This document shows positions 1-8,391 of a stretch of DNA of 64,000 bases, one piece after another. Both the position numbers and the translations under genes were made by a program. The stretch is taken from assembly GCA_028287235.1 (NCBI GenBank), contig JAQBQB010000010.1:186001-250000 (forward strand). Direction: 5' to 3'. The notes beneath the pieces are model-generated. The model was not told the origin of the DNA. It saw only the letters and a program-made list of their open reading frames with translations, and ran no database searches. Position 1 is the stretch's first letter. Every line of letters begins with the position of its first letter. The stretch comes from Gemmatimonadota bacterium (GTDB lineage: Bacteria > Gemmatimonadota > Gemmatimonadetes > Gemmatimonadales > Gemmatimonadaceae).

Positions 1-1641
1 GCGCTCCGCGGCCGGCTCCTTCGGCAACCCGGGCATCGTCATGATGTCGCCACACTGCGCCACGACGAACCCGGCCCCCGCCGAGGGGCGCACCTCGTTC
101 ACATGAATCCGAAAGCCCCGCGGACGGCCAAGCTTGGTCGCGTCGTCGGTGAGCGAGTACTGCGTCTTCGCCATGCAGATCGGCGTGTTCCCGAGCCCGA
201 TCGATTCGAGATACGTGATCGCGCGATCCGCCTCGGGCGTGTAGTCGGCGCCCTCCCCTCCATAGATCTGCCGCACGATGATGTCGATCTTCTCCTTGAT
301 CGGCAGGTTCGTCGGATAGAGCGGACGAAACTCCGCGCCCTTCTTGTCGAGCAGCGACAGCAGCTCGGCGCCAAGCGCTTCGCCGCCGGCCCCGCCCTTC
401 TCCCACACCTCGGTCAACGCGAGCGGCACGCCGAGGCGCGACGCGAAGTCGGCGATCACCTGCAGCTCGGCGTCGGTGTCGGACGTGCGCCGGTTGAGGG
501 CGATCACGCCCGGCACGCCGAAGTGTCGCACGTTCTCGATGTGCTTCTCGAGATTCGGCAGGCCCCGCTCGAGCGCGCGCAGATCTTCGACGCCCAAATT
601 CTTCTTGTCTCCACCGCCGTGCATCTTGAGCGAGCGCACCGTAGCGACGATCACGGCGGCCTCGGGCTGCAACCCGCCCGCGCGGCACTTGATGTCGAAG
701 AATTTCTCGGCGCCGAGATCGGAGCCGAAGCCCGCCTCGGTGACGACGATGTCGGCCAGCGCGAGCGCCGAGCGCGTCGCAAGGATGCTGTTGCAGCCGT
801 GCGCGATGTTGCCGAACGGTCCCGCATGCACGAACGCCGCCCCGCCCTCGAGCGTCTGCACGAGGTTGGGACGGATGGCGTCCTTGAGGAGCAGCGCCAT
901 GGCGCCCGTCGCGCGCAGCTCGCCCGCCGTGACCGGACGCCGCGTGCTGCCCTTCGTGGCGCCGACGATGATACGCGCCAGCCGCTCCTCGAGATCCTGC
1001 GGGCTCGTTGCCAGCGCGACGATCGCCATCACTTCGCTCGCCGGAATGATCACGAAATGCTCTTCCCGCGGAATGCCGTCGCCCACGCCGCCGAGCCCGA
1101 TGATGCAATTCCGCAGCGCGCGGTCGTTCATGTCGATCGTGCGCGGCCAGGTGATGCGGCGCGGATCGATGTCGAGCGCGTTCCCCTGCTGCAGGTGATT
1201 GTCGAGCATCGCCGCGAGCAGGGCGTGTGCGCTCGAGATGGCGTGGAAGTCGCCCGTGAAGTGCAGGTTGATGTCGTCCATCGGCACCACCTGCGCGTAC
1301 CCGCCGCCCGCCGCGCCGCCCTTCACGCCGAACACCGGACCGAGGCTCGGCTCGCGAATGCACAGCGCGACGCGTTTGCCCATGCGCCGCAGCGCCTGCG
1401 CGAGGCCGACCGACACGGTGCTCTTCCCTTCTCCCGCCGGCGTGGGATTCGTCGCCGTGACCACGACGAGCCGCCCACGAATCGGCCGCTCCGCGATCTC
1501 GAGCGGGATCTTCGCCTTGTATTTGCCGTAGAAGTCGAGCTCATCGCGCTCGATCCCGAGCTCGGCGGCGACGTCCTCGATGGGACGCATCTTCACGGCT
1601 TGTGCGATTTCGATGTCGGACGGAACGGCGGACACGGCCAC
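1..1641 (-). CDS. fhs: Formate--tetrahydrofolate ligase (3' end cut by window edge)
   Basis: ATP-dependent ligation of formate to tetrahydrofolate, giving 10-formyl-THF for one-carbon metabolism in the cytoplasm. The 547 residues present cover almost the whole family length (about 555); only roughly the last dozen residues lie beyond position 1. The nucleotide loop TPAGEGKST is at residues 67-75, and family stretches such as GGAAGGGYAQVVPMDDIN and the near-terminal MPGLPKEPAAER are readable. I chose the GTG at 1641 because it gives the family-like start VAVSAVPSDIEIAQA and is preceded by GAGG nine bases away. It lies downstream of fdhD and the formate dehydrogenase genes on the same strand, so formate is the shared substrate. 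Identification is firm. Confidence 0.96.
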   Translation of the reverse strand, partial: MAVSAVPSDIEIAQAVKMRPIEDVAAELGIERDELDFYGKYKAKIPLEIAERPIRGRLVVVTATNPTPAGEGKSTVSVGLAQALRRMGKRVALCIREPSLGPVFGVKGGAAGGGYAQVVPMDDINLHFTGDFHAISSAHALLAAMLDNHLQQGNALDIDPRRITWPRTIDMNDRALRNCIIGLGGVGDGIPREEHFVIIPASEVMAIVALATSPQDLEERLARIIVGATKGSTRRPVTAGELRATGAMALLLKDAIRPNLVQTLEGGAAFVHAGPFGNIAHGCNSILATRSALALADIVVTEAGFGSDLGAEKFFDIKCRAGGLQPEAAVIVATVRSLKMHGGGDKKNLGVEDLRALERGLPNLEKHIENVRHFGVPGVIALNRRTSDTDAELQVIADFASRLGVPLALTEVWEKGGAGGEALGAELLSLLDKKGAEFRPLYPTNLPIKEKIDIIVRQIYGGEGADYTPEADRAITYLESIGLGNTPICMAKTQYSLTDDATKLGRPRGFRIHVNEVRPSAGAGFVVAQCGDIMTMPGLPKEPAAER

Positions 1642-1660
1642 GATGTTGGTCCTCGAAATG

Positions 1661-1699
1661 TGTCATCCCGAGCTCCGTTGTGCTACGCTCGAGATGACA
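1661..1699. repeat. GTCATCC-type palindromic repeat overlapping the fdhD 3' end
   Basis: The arms TGTCATCCCGAGC (1661-1673) and GCTCGAGATGACA (1687-1699) form an imperfect inverted repeat. Read on the minus strand it supplies the last codons of fdhD (SSRA) and the TAG stop at 1683-1685. It is the same family as the repeats at 4795-4924 and 22146-22222. Confidence 0.75.
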
Positions 1700-2534
1700 G
1701 CGTTGTGATGATTCGTTCAGGTCGACAATACACGTTCGCGGTTCTGCCCCGCACCAGCGCCACCAGTGTCACGCCAGCCGCGTCCGCGAACCGGATCGCC
1801 AGGCCGGTCGGCCGCGAGATCGCGGCGAGGAGCTCGACGCCGCAGGTCGCGGCCTTCTGCACCATCTCGTAGCTCGCGCGGCTGGTGACGATGATGAAAC
1901 CATCATTCGGTCGCTTGCCCTCGCGCGCCAGCGCACCCAGCACCTTGTCGAGCGCGTTGTGGCGTCCGACGTCTTCCCGCATGACGTGCAACACGCCGTC
2001 GGCGGTCGACCATCCGGCGGCGTGCACGGCCTTCGTTTCGTCGTTCAACGTCTGGAGACGCGACAGCTCCGCGCTCGCCCGCCAGATCGCGTCCTGCTCG
2101 ACGACGAGCGCGCGGCCCACGTGCACCGGCACGCGCAGCGCGTCGTCGATGTTCTCGACGCCGCACAAGCCACAGCCCGTGCGCGACACGAGCCCCCGCG
2201 CGCGGTCCCGCAGCAGCTCCGCGTCGGACGCGGGAATCTGAATCTGCAGCTCGATGCCGTGGCTCGCGCGCACGACGTCCACACGCTCGACGTGCGACGC
2301 ATCACCCACGATGCCTTCCGTGCGCGAGAACCCGACGGCAAGGTCCTCGAGATTGGCGGGCGTGGCCATCACGACGACGTGCGCGCGGCCGTTGTAGATG
2401 AACGCGACAGGGACTTCCTCGGCGACGACCGCGCGCAACTCGGCCGGCGCGTCGTCGCTGAGTCTGACGAACGAGCGCTCGGCCGAGGGCTGCGTGTAGC
2501 CCAATCCGACGAGCGGATCGTCAGTGACGGCCAT
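1683..2534 (-). CDS. fdhD: FdhD, sulfurtransferase for formate dehydrogenase maturation
   Basis: FdhD passes sulfur from IscS-type desulfurases to the bis-MGD molybdenum/tungsten cofactor and is needed for active formate dehydrogenase. The protein has 283 residues, the normal length, with the CxxC pair in GCGLCG (C121, C124) and the conserved C-terminal blocks DVGRHNALDK and TSRASYEMVQK. The start ATG at 2534 overlaps the end of the iron-sulfur subunit gene by 14 bases, indicating translational coupling in the fdh operon. Its last codons and stop lie inside a dispersed GTCATCC repeat, so the C-terminal tail may be a recent change. Confidence 0.95.
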   Translation of the reverse strand: MAVTDDPLVGLGYTQPSAERSFVRLSDDAPAELRAVVAEEVPVAFIYNGRAHVVVMATPANLEDLAVGFSRTEGIVGDASHVERVDVVRASHGIELQIQIPASDAELLRDRARGLVSRTGCGLCGVENIDDALRVPVHVGRALVVEQDAIWRASAELSRLQTLNDETKAVHAAGWSTADGVLHVMREDVGRHNALDKVLGALAREGKRPNDGFIIVTSRASYEMVQKAATCGVELLAAISRPTGLAIRFADAAGVTLVALVRGRTANVYCRPERIITTLSSRA

Positions 2535-3537
2535 TCCCCACGTCGGAGCCGGCGGGCGCCGCGGTGTTCTGCACGAAGCGCCAGCCGAACCGGCCCTTGA
2601 TGCAGAGGTTGCCCTGCGTGATCGCGTTCTCGAGCGGCGACGTGGCCTTCACGATCTCACCTTCGTCGACGTGCAGCCGCAGGGTACATCCCACGCCGCA
2701 ATACGGGCAAATCGTGTCCGTCGCCGTCATGCGCGACTCGTCCCAGTTGCCGGCGGCGCGCTTGTCGAACTCCGTCTTGGCCATCAGCGCGCCGGTGGGG
2801 CACACGGCGATGCAGTTGCCGCAGTAGACGCACGCCGACTCGGGCAACGGCACGGCGAACTCGGTCGAGATGTGCGCGTCGAATCCGCGGCCCGCCACGG
2901 CGATCGCGAAGGTGTTCTGATGGTCGGGACCGCACGCCTCCACGCACTTGTAGCAGAGGATGCACTTCGCGTAGTCGCGCACGTAGAGATCGTTGTCGAT
3001 CTTGGTCGGCTCGGCGACAGTCGCGGCGAAGTCGGGATTTGGCGGCGCGTGATGTCCGGCGATCGAGGCGTCGCGCGTCCCAGCGGGCGCCGGCGGCGCG
3101 GGCGGACCGAACCGCTCGGGCTTCGCATCGTACTCCGCGATCCACTCGGCAACGTTGGGCGTGGTCGAGAGATCGACCGACGAGGCGAGCATCTCGAGCA
3201 CCAGCTTTCGGCTGTGCTGCACGCGCGGCGAATTGGTGTGCACCACCATTCCCTCTTCCACCGCGCGCGAGCACGACGGCACGAGCACCCGCGCCCCTTC
3301 CAGCTCGACGACGCAGACGCGGCAGACGTTGACGGGGTGCAGCGTATCGAGGAAGCAGAGCGTCGGGATCTCGGTGCCCATCTGGCGGCAGGCATCGAAG
3401 ATCGTCGTGCCTTCGCGCACGGAGATCGGCGTTCCGTCGATCGTGCACGAGATCGTGCGCGTCGACATCCGCCGCGACTGGTCCGTCGCGTGCGTCGGAC
3501 GTTGGAGTTGAACGAGAGGCTGAGACGCCGCAGTCAT
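2521..3537 (-). CDS. Formate dehydrogenase iron-sulfur part (detached N-terminal portion of FdhA)
   Basis: The 338-residue protein matches the N-terminal electron-transfer part of NAD-linked FdhA. In order: a [2Fe-2S] ferredoxin domain (residues 28-105; C61, C72, C75, C89), two [4Fe-4S] motifs (C192/195/198/202 and C236/239/242/246), and the Fe4S4 domain that normally opens the molybdopterin catalytic region (C277, C280, C284, C312). It stops just where the catalytic domain should begin, and the catalytic part is a separate upstream gene at 5489-7513. The His/Cys motif for the extra NuoG-type cluster is absent (the region reads LASSVDLSTT). Start 3537 forms an ATGA overlap with the NuoEF stop. 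It presumably carries electrons from the active site to the NuoEF-like subunit. Confidence 0.88.
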   Translation of the reverse strand: MTAASQPLVQLQRPTHATDQSRRMSTRTISCTIDGTPISVREGTTIFDACRQMGTEIPTLCFLDTLHPVNVCRVCVVELEGARVLVPSCSRAVEEGMVVHTNSPRVQHSRKLVLEMLASSVDLSTTPNVAEWIAEYDAKPERFGPPAPPAPAGTRDASIAGHHAPPNPDFAATVAEPTKIDNDLYVRDYAKCILCYKCVEACGPDHQNTFAIAVAGRGFDAHISTEFAVPLPESACVYCGNCIAVCPTGALMAKTEFDKRAAGNWDESRMTATDTICPYCGVGCTLRLHVDEGEIVKATSPLENAITQGNLCIKGRFGWRFVQNTAAPAGSDVGNGRH

Positions 3538-5489
3538 GTCATCCCGAGAACTCTGACCCGATGGATCGCCGACTCGATTGCCGAATACGCCGTTTGGCCG
3601 AGTCCGCAGATCGACGCGTCCTTCATCGCGAGGCCCACTTCGTCGAGCAGCGCGATCTCTTGAGCTACGCCGCCGAGGGGCTTTCCGCTGGCGATCCGGT
3701 ACAACGCCTCCTCCTGCCGCACCGTGCCGACGCGGCAGGGTACGCACTGGCCGCACGACTCGTCGCGGAAGAACGACGCGATACGAAGTAGGATCTGCGA
3801 CATGTTCACGGTATCGTCGAACAGGAGGATCACGCCCGAGCCGAGCGTCGCCTTGGCGGCGCGCACGCCCTCGAAGGTCAGCGGCATGTCCAGCTCGTCG
3901 GGACCAACGAACACGCCCGCCGCGCCACCGAGCAGTACGGTCTGGAGCGTTCGGCCGTTTGCCACACCGCCCGCCAACTCGATGAGCTCGCGAAGTGTCT
4001 TGCCGAACGGCACTTCGTAGACGCCGGGACGCGTCACGTGACCGCTCAAGCAGAACAGGCGCGGTCCCGCCGACTGCTCCGTGCCGATGCGTGCGAATGC
4101 CGCGCCGCCCTCGAGCACGATGAACGGAATGTTGGCGAGCGTCTCGACATTGTTGACGACGGTGGGCAGCCCGAACAATCCGGCCTGCGCCGGAAAGGGC
4201 GGCTTGTTGCGCGGCTCGCCGCGATAGCCCTCGATCGAGTTGAAGATCGCCGTCTCTTCGCCGCAGATGTACGCACCCGCGCCGCGGCGGATCTCGATGT
4301 CGAAGCGCACGCCGCGACCGAGAATGTCGGCACCGAGGAAACCATGTTCCCTCGATTCATCGATGGCGTGCTGCATCCGCTCGGCGCCGAGGGGGTATTC
4401 GCCGCGGATATATAGAAAGCCGCGCTCGCACCCGGTGGCGAATCCAGCGATGGTCATCGCTTCCACGATCGCGAACGGATCGCCGTCGAGGAGCACGCGA
4501 TCCTTGAACGTGCCCGGCTCGGATTCGTCGGCGTTACAGATGAGATACTTCGTGCGGGCCGGCTGCTTGGCGACCGCGTCCCATTTGCGTCCCGTTGGGA
4601 ACGCCGCGCCGCCGCGGCCGAGCAGCTTGGAGTCCGTGACTTCGCGGATGACCGCGTCGGCTCCAATCTCGATCGCTTTGCGCAGCGCGTCGAAGCCGCC
4701 GGTGGTGCGGTAGGCGGAGATGGCGGTGGGGTCGACGACGCCGACGCGCTTGAGAAGAATGAGAGCGGGATCGCCACGTTGGGGAATATCGACTGTCACC
4801 CCGAGCTGCGCGCCATTGCTTGTCATCCCGAGCTGCGCGCCATTGCTTGTCATCCTGAGCGAGCGGAGCGAGTCGAAGGATCTCCGTAATGAACGAGATC
4901 CCTCGCCTTCCCCCAGGATGACAGCCGCGGCATCGCCAACCAGAAACTCCCGCGGCTCGACCCCAGCCTCCTGCACGAACGCCGCCGGCGCGTGATCACA
5001 CAACCCTAAACAGGGCGACCGCATCCACACGGCCCCCTCGGGATCGATCGCCACCTGATCCCCATGCGGCGCGTGCGAGTGCGCCGGCCCCACGGTGCGC
5101 TCGAGCGTCTCGATGAGCTCGGCCGCTCCTTTGCACCGGCACGCGATGTCGTCGCACACGTGCAGCACGCGCGGCGCGCGCGGCGACGTGGAGAGCAGCG
5201 CATAGAACGTCGCCACGCCCCAGGCGTCGGCGGGCGGCACGTTGAGCCGGGCGCAGACGTAATCGAGCCCGGTTTCGCTGAGCCATCCCACGCGCGCCTG
5301 TAACGCGCGGAGCGCCGGCAGCAGCAGATGCCGCTGCTCGCGCGCTTCGCGTCCGCCCGCCGCCGTGTGCGCGTCGCGAATGTCACCGCGTTCGCCGCCG
5401 TCCCACGCCGAGCGCGGAGGGCCGAGCAGTGCATCGACCGCGGCACGCTCGTCATCGGTTGGGGCGGCGTGGCGCAGGTGCAAATCCAT
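3534..5489 (-). CDS. NuoE-NuoF fusion, NAD-reducing (diaphorase) subunit of formate dehydrogenase
   Basis: The 651-residue protein joins a NuoE-like thioredoxin-fold [2Fe-2S] domain (C112, C117, C160, C164) to a NuoF-like FMN/NAD domain with GRGGAAFPTGRKW, CNADESEPGT and the [4Fe-4S] motif ESCGQCVPCRVG. By homology with FdsB/HoxF-type subunits it moves electrons between NAD(H) and the Fe-S chain. Start ATG 5489 overlaps the catalytic subunit stop (ATGA), and its own stop overlaps the next start, so the operon is coupled. The linker at about residues 196-231 is translated from a dispersed DNA repeat (RSFDSLRSLRMT, then MTSNGAQLG twice) and is not a conserved domain. Confidence 0.92.
   Translation of the reverse strand: MDLHLRHAAPTDDERAAVDALLGPPRSAWDGGERGDIRDAHTAAGGREAREQRHLLLPALRALQARVGWLSETGLDYVCARLNVPPADAWGVATFYALLSTSPRAPRVLHVCDDIACRCKGAAELIETLERTVGPAHSHAPHGDQVAIDPEGAVWMRSPCLGLCDHAPAAFVQEAGVEPREFLVGDAAAVILGEGEGSRSLRRSFDSLRSLRMTSNGAQLGMTSNGAQLGVTVDIPQRGDPALILLKRVGVVDPTAISAYRTTGGFDALRKAIEIGADAVIREVTDSKLLGRGGAAFPTGRKWDAVAKQPARTKYLICNADESEPGTFKDRVLLDGDPFAIVEAMTIAGFATGCERGFLYIRGEYPLGAERMQHAIDESREHGFLGADILGRGVRFDIEIRRGAGAYICGEETAIFNSIEGYRGEPRNKPPFPAQAGLFGLPTVVNNVETLANIPFIVLEGGAAFARIGTEQSAGPRLFCLSGHVTRPGVYEVPFGKTLRELIELAGGVANGRTLQTVLLGGAAGVFVGPDELDMPLTFEGVRAAKATLGSGVILLFDDTVNMSQILLRIASFFRDESCGQCVPCRVGTVRQEEALYRIASGKPLGGVAQEIALLDEVGLAMKDASICGLGQTAYSAIESAIHRVRVLGMT
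4795..4924. repeat. GTCATCC/GTCATCCTGAGC repeat cluster inside the NuoEF gene
   Basis: Two near-identical 27-bp units (4795-4821 and 4822-4848, beginning GTCAYCCCGAGCTGCGCGCC) are followed by GTCATCCTGAGCGAGCGGAG, which ends at 4924 with the inverted motif CAGGATGACAG. The 27-bp length keeps the reading frame and encodes a nine-residue duplication in the interdomain linker. Confidence 0.9.
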
Positions 5490-7513
5490 CAATCGTCTCC
5501 GGCGGCGGCAAACGGCTCGGCGCGCCGCGCGCCGACGGAGTGGGCCACGCGTATCGGCTCGACGCGCACGGCGCACGCTTTGAACTCCGCCGTGCCCGAG
5601 CGCGGATCGGTCGCATTGATCGTGAGGAGGTTCGTGGCGATCGCGTCGGGAAAGTGCAGCGTCATGAACACGACGCCCGCCCGGAGGCCCCGGTCGATGT
5701 GCGCCGGCGCCTGCACCGTGCCGCGGCGGGAGGTGACCTGCACCATGTCCCCCTGCTCGATGCCGAGCCGCGCGGCGTCTTCGGGAGAGAGATCGAGCGA
5801 CTCGCCGCGATGGAGCGGCGAGAGATATCCGCCCGTCTGCACGCCGGTGTTGTACGACTCGAGGCGGCGGCCGGTGGTGAGCGTTAGAGGATACTCATCG
5901 CTTGGCTGCTCCACCGGGCCCTCGTGTTGCACCACGGAGAATGGCGCAAGCCGTCCGCGCTTCGCCGGATCCTCGTCCCAGAGTCGCGCGTGGAGGAACA
6001 GCGTGCCCGGATCCGTTTCGTCGCGGCAGGGCCACTGCAGCCCGCCCAGCGCATCGAGGCGCGCGTAGCTCATGCCCGCGTGGTCGGGGGAGAGCGAGCG
6101 AAGCTCGTCCCAGACGTCTTCGGCGCTGGGATGCCCCCAACCGCGACCCATGCGCTTCGCGAGCTCACTCATGATCCAGAGCTCGTCGCGCGCCTCGCCC
6201 GGCGGTTCCACGGCTTTGCGCACGCGCTGCACGCGGCGCTCGCTGTTGGTGACCGTGCCTTCTCCTTCCGCCCACGTGGCCGTCGCGGGAAACACGACGT
6301 GCGCGAGCTGCGCCGTCTTCGTGAGGAAGATCTCCTGCACGACCAGGTGGTCGAGCTGATCGAGCAGATGCGCCACATGTGTCGCGTCGGCGTCGGACTG
6401 CGCCGGGTTCTCGCCGATGACGTAGAGCGCCGTGAGCTCCTTGTGCTCCATGGCGTACATCATCTCGGTGAGGTTGAGCCCGATCTCCGGCAGGATGTCG
6501 CGCTTCCACACGCGCTCGAACTTGGTGCGGTGCTCCGGGTTGTCGACGTCCTGAAAGCCCGGGAGCTTGTTCGGCAGCGCGCCCATGTCGCCGCCGCCCT
6601 GCACGTTGTTCTGTCCGCGCAGCGGGTTGCAGCCGCAGCCGTAGCGGCCGACGTGCCCGGTGAGTAGCGCGAGATTGATCAGCGAAACGACGTTGTCGAC
6701 CGCGTTGTGATGCTCGGTGATGCCGAGCGTCCAACAGATCATCGCGCGATCGGCCTTCGCGTATTGGTGTGCCGAATCACGAATGACGTCGGCAGGAATG
6801 CCGGTCGCCGCCGCCGCCAGCTCCAGCGTGTACGGCTCGACGGAATCGCGGAACGCCTCGAAGCCGGTGGTGCCGCGCGCGATGAAGGTTTCGTCATGCA
6901 GCCCCGCATGAATGATCTCGCGCGCCATCGCGTTGGAGAGCGCGATGTCGCTGCCCACGTTGAGCCCGAGCCAGACGTCGGCCCACTCCGCGGAGCTCGT
7001 GCGCCGCGGATCGACGACGTGCAGGCGCGCTCCGTTCTGAATCCCCTTGAGGAGATGATGGAACCAGATCGGGTGGGCGTCGCGCGCGTTCGAGCCCCAC
7101 AAGAACACGAAGTCGGTGTGCTCCGCTTCCTCGTACGAGCTCGTCGAGCCGCCCGCTCCCAGAATTGTCGTCAGACCGACGACGCTAGGAGCGTGTCAAG
7201 TTCGATTGCAGCTGTCGACGTTGTTGTTGCCGAACACCACGCGGGCGAATTTCGACGCCAGGAAGTTGACCTCGTTGGTCGACTTCGAGCAGCTGAAGAT
7301 TCCGGTGGACGTCCGCCCATGCTGGGCCAGATTCCGCTGGAATCCCTCGGCCGCGCGGTCGAGCGCTTCGTCCCAGGAGGCAGGCCGGAGGACGCCGTTG
7401 TCGCGGACCAAGGGCTGGGTGAGGCGAGGGTAGGCGCCCGGCGGGTTGGTTCGGGTGGATCGAGTGGAGCGGTCGGAGCCGTTCGAGCGGGGCTGCTTCA
7501 CGTGCATCTCCAT
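5489..7513 (-). CDS. fdhA: Formate dehydrogenase catalytic subunit, selenocysteine-containing (in-frame UGA read through)
   Basis: Molybdopterin oxidoreductase catalytic subunit, 674 residues including Sec at residue 106. Reading from 7513 gives the usual FdhA sequence after the Fe4S4 domain (RLTQPLVRDNG, ASWDEALDRAAEGF), then VDSCNRT-UGA-HAPSVVGLTTILG. The UGA (7198-7196) sits exactly where selenocysteine stands in E. coli FdhF (CCARV-U-HGPSVAG), and the frame stays open and homologous afterwards to 5489. Later blocks include GCNPLRGQNNVQGGGDMG and HVVFPATATWAEGEGTVTN. A SECIS hairpin follows the UGA directly. The protein lacks the N-terminal Fe-S domains, which are encoded at 2521-3537. Start 7513 (ATG) is chosen on homology; no good Shine-Dalgarno sequence is seen, and ATG 7507 is an alternative. 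Confidence 0.92.
7152..7198 (-). promoter_or_regulatory. SECIS element of fdhA
   Basis: Immediately after the UGA the minus strand folds into a hairpin. The outer stem pairs CGCTCC (7193-7188) with GGAGCG (7159-7154), AG pairs with CT, and an inner six-pair stem GTCGTC/GACGAC closes the loop GGTCT (7177-7173). GGUCU is the SelB-binding apical loop of the E. coli fdhF/fdnG SECIS, and the 18-base distance from UGA to the loop equals that of fdhF as I recall it. Confidence 0.9.
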
Positions 7514-7603
7514 GTGGGAATTGCCGTTAGATGGAGGATGCAACGTGGGGCGCAGAGGGCGCAAGAGCCGGCGAGGGCGTGCACGCGCGTCACGACGATG
7601 CGC

Positions 7604-8365
7604 TCAGCTGTCGTCGAACGCGTTCGCGAAGCAGCAGTCGCCCGCGCAGTTCATCCAGATGGCACCCGCATCGACGAACGAATGGATTCCTCCCTGCGAG
7701 CGCTCTGCCGCCAGCGTTCCAGGGTGCCATGAGTCATCGCACTTGTCGCCGAGTCTGAACATGGCCTTGTCGCCGGTGTTCCCGGTGTGACCGCACGACC
7801 CGAAGTTCCAGTACTTGTGACTGTTGTTCAGGTCCTGTTCCGTTGTGTAGTCGACGAGGTACGACTTCGTCTTGCCGTTTTTCTTGTGATCCACGATCCA
7901 TAGCAGATCCGCTCCGGCCGGGATGTTGAACGGCGCGGCGGTAGTGCACGGTCCGGTGTTCTTGATGCGAGCGAGCACGTACCCTCGGTGTTTTCCGGAT
8001 CCGTCACCGTACATTCCTGCGCCAATCGTTCCTCCGCTCGAATATTGTGTTACCTCGACCGAGGTCGAGTCGCCGGCGGCGCAGCCGATCGCGGCCGGCA
8101 CTTCCTGCGACGTCGTCGTCGACGCATCCAGTGCTTGCAGGTCCGCGATCTCTTTGATGCAGCCCGGCTCTTTGTTCTGTAGCTCTTTCACCGTCTGCTT
8201 CAGCTCCACCGGCTGCACACCTGCATCGTGCGGATCTTTGCACTTGCTGTCGGTTTGCGTGTGAAGGCCGGAACGGCCGGCGCACGCCATTGTCGTTGCG
8301 ACGACGAAGCTCATCAGAGCAACGGTACACGCGTAGCGCCGCGACAACGGACTCATGTCGGTCAT
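7604..8365 (-). CDS. Cys-rich secreted lipoprotein, function unknown
   Basis: The 253-residue protein starts with a lipoprotein-type signal (hydrophobic CTVALMSFVVATTMAC, cysteine near residue 28). The start at 8365 has AGAGGA upstream at good spacing. The mature part has about ten cysteines, including GSCGHTG, DKCDDSW and the near-terminal NCAGDCCFANAF, which suggests disulfide bonds outside the cytoplasm. I recognise no family. It is preceded on the same strand by the Ser/Thr kinase gene (26-base gap) and followed by fdhA after 90 bases. Confidence 0.7.
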   Translation of the reverse strand: MTDMSPLSRRYACTVALMSFVVATTMACAGRSGLHTQTDSKCKDPHDAGVQPVELKQTVKELQNKEPGCIKEIADLQALDASTTTSQEVPAAIGCAAGDSTSVEVTQYSSGGTIGAGMYGDGSGKHRGYVLARIKNTGPCTTAAPFNIPAGADLLWIVDHKKNGKTKSYLVDYTTEQDLNNSHKYWNFGSCGHTGNTGDKAMFRLGDKCDDSWHPGTLAAERSQGGIHSFVDAGAIWMNCAGDCCFANAFDDS

Positions 8366-8391
8366 GGTGGTCCTCTGGACTGGGGTGGAGT

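Noticed and set aside
103-1872. Long open frame on the plus strand
   Set aside because: It is the reverse complement of fhs and the fdhD end; the product is Arg-rich and has no family resemblance, while the minus strand encodes clear enzymes.
7196-7564. Short separate gene ending at the TGA, with a second gene starting at 7108
   Set aside because: Both parts align to one FdhA protein across the TGA, and a SECIS hairpin follows; reading them as two genes, or as a simple nonsense mutation, ignores this.
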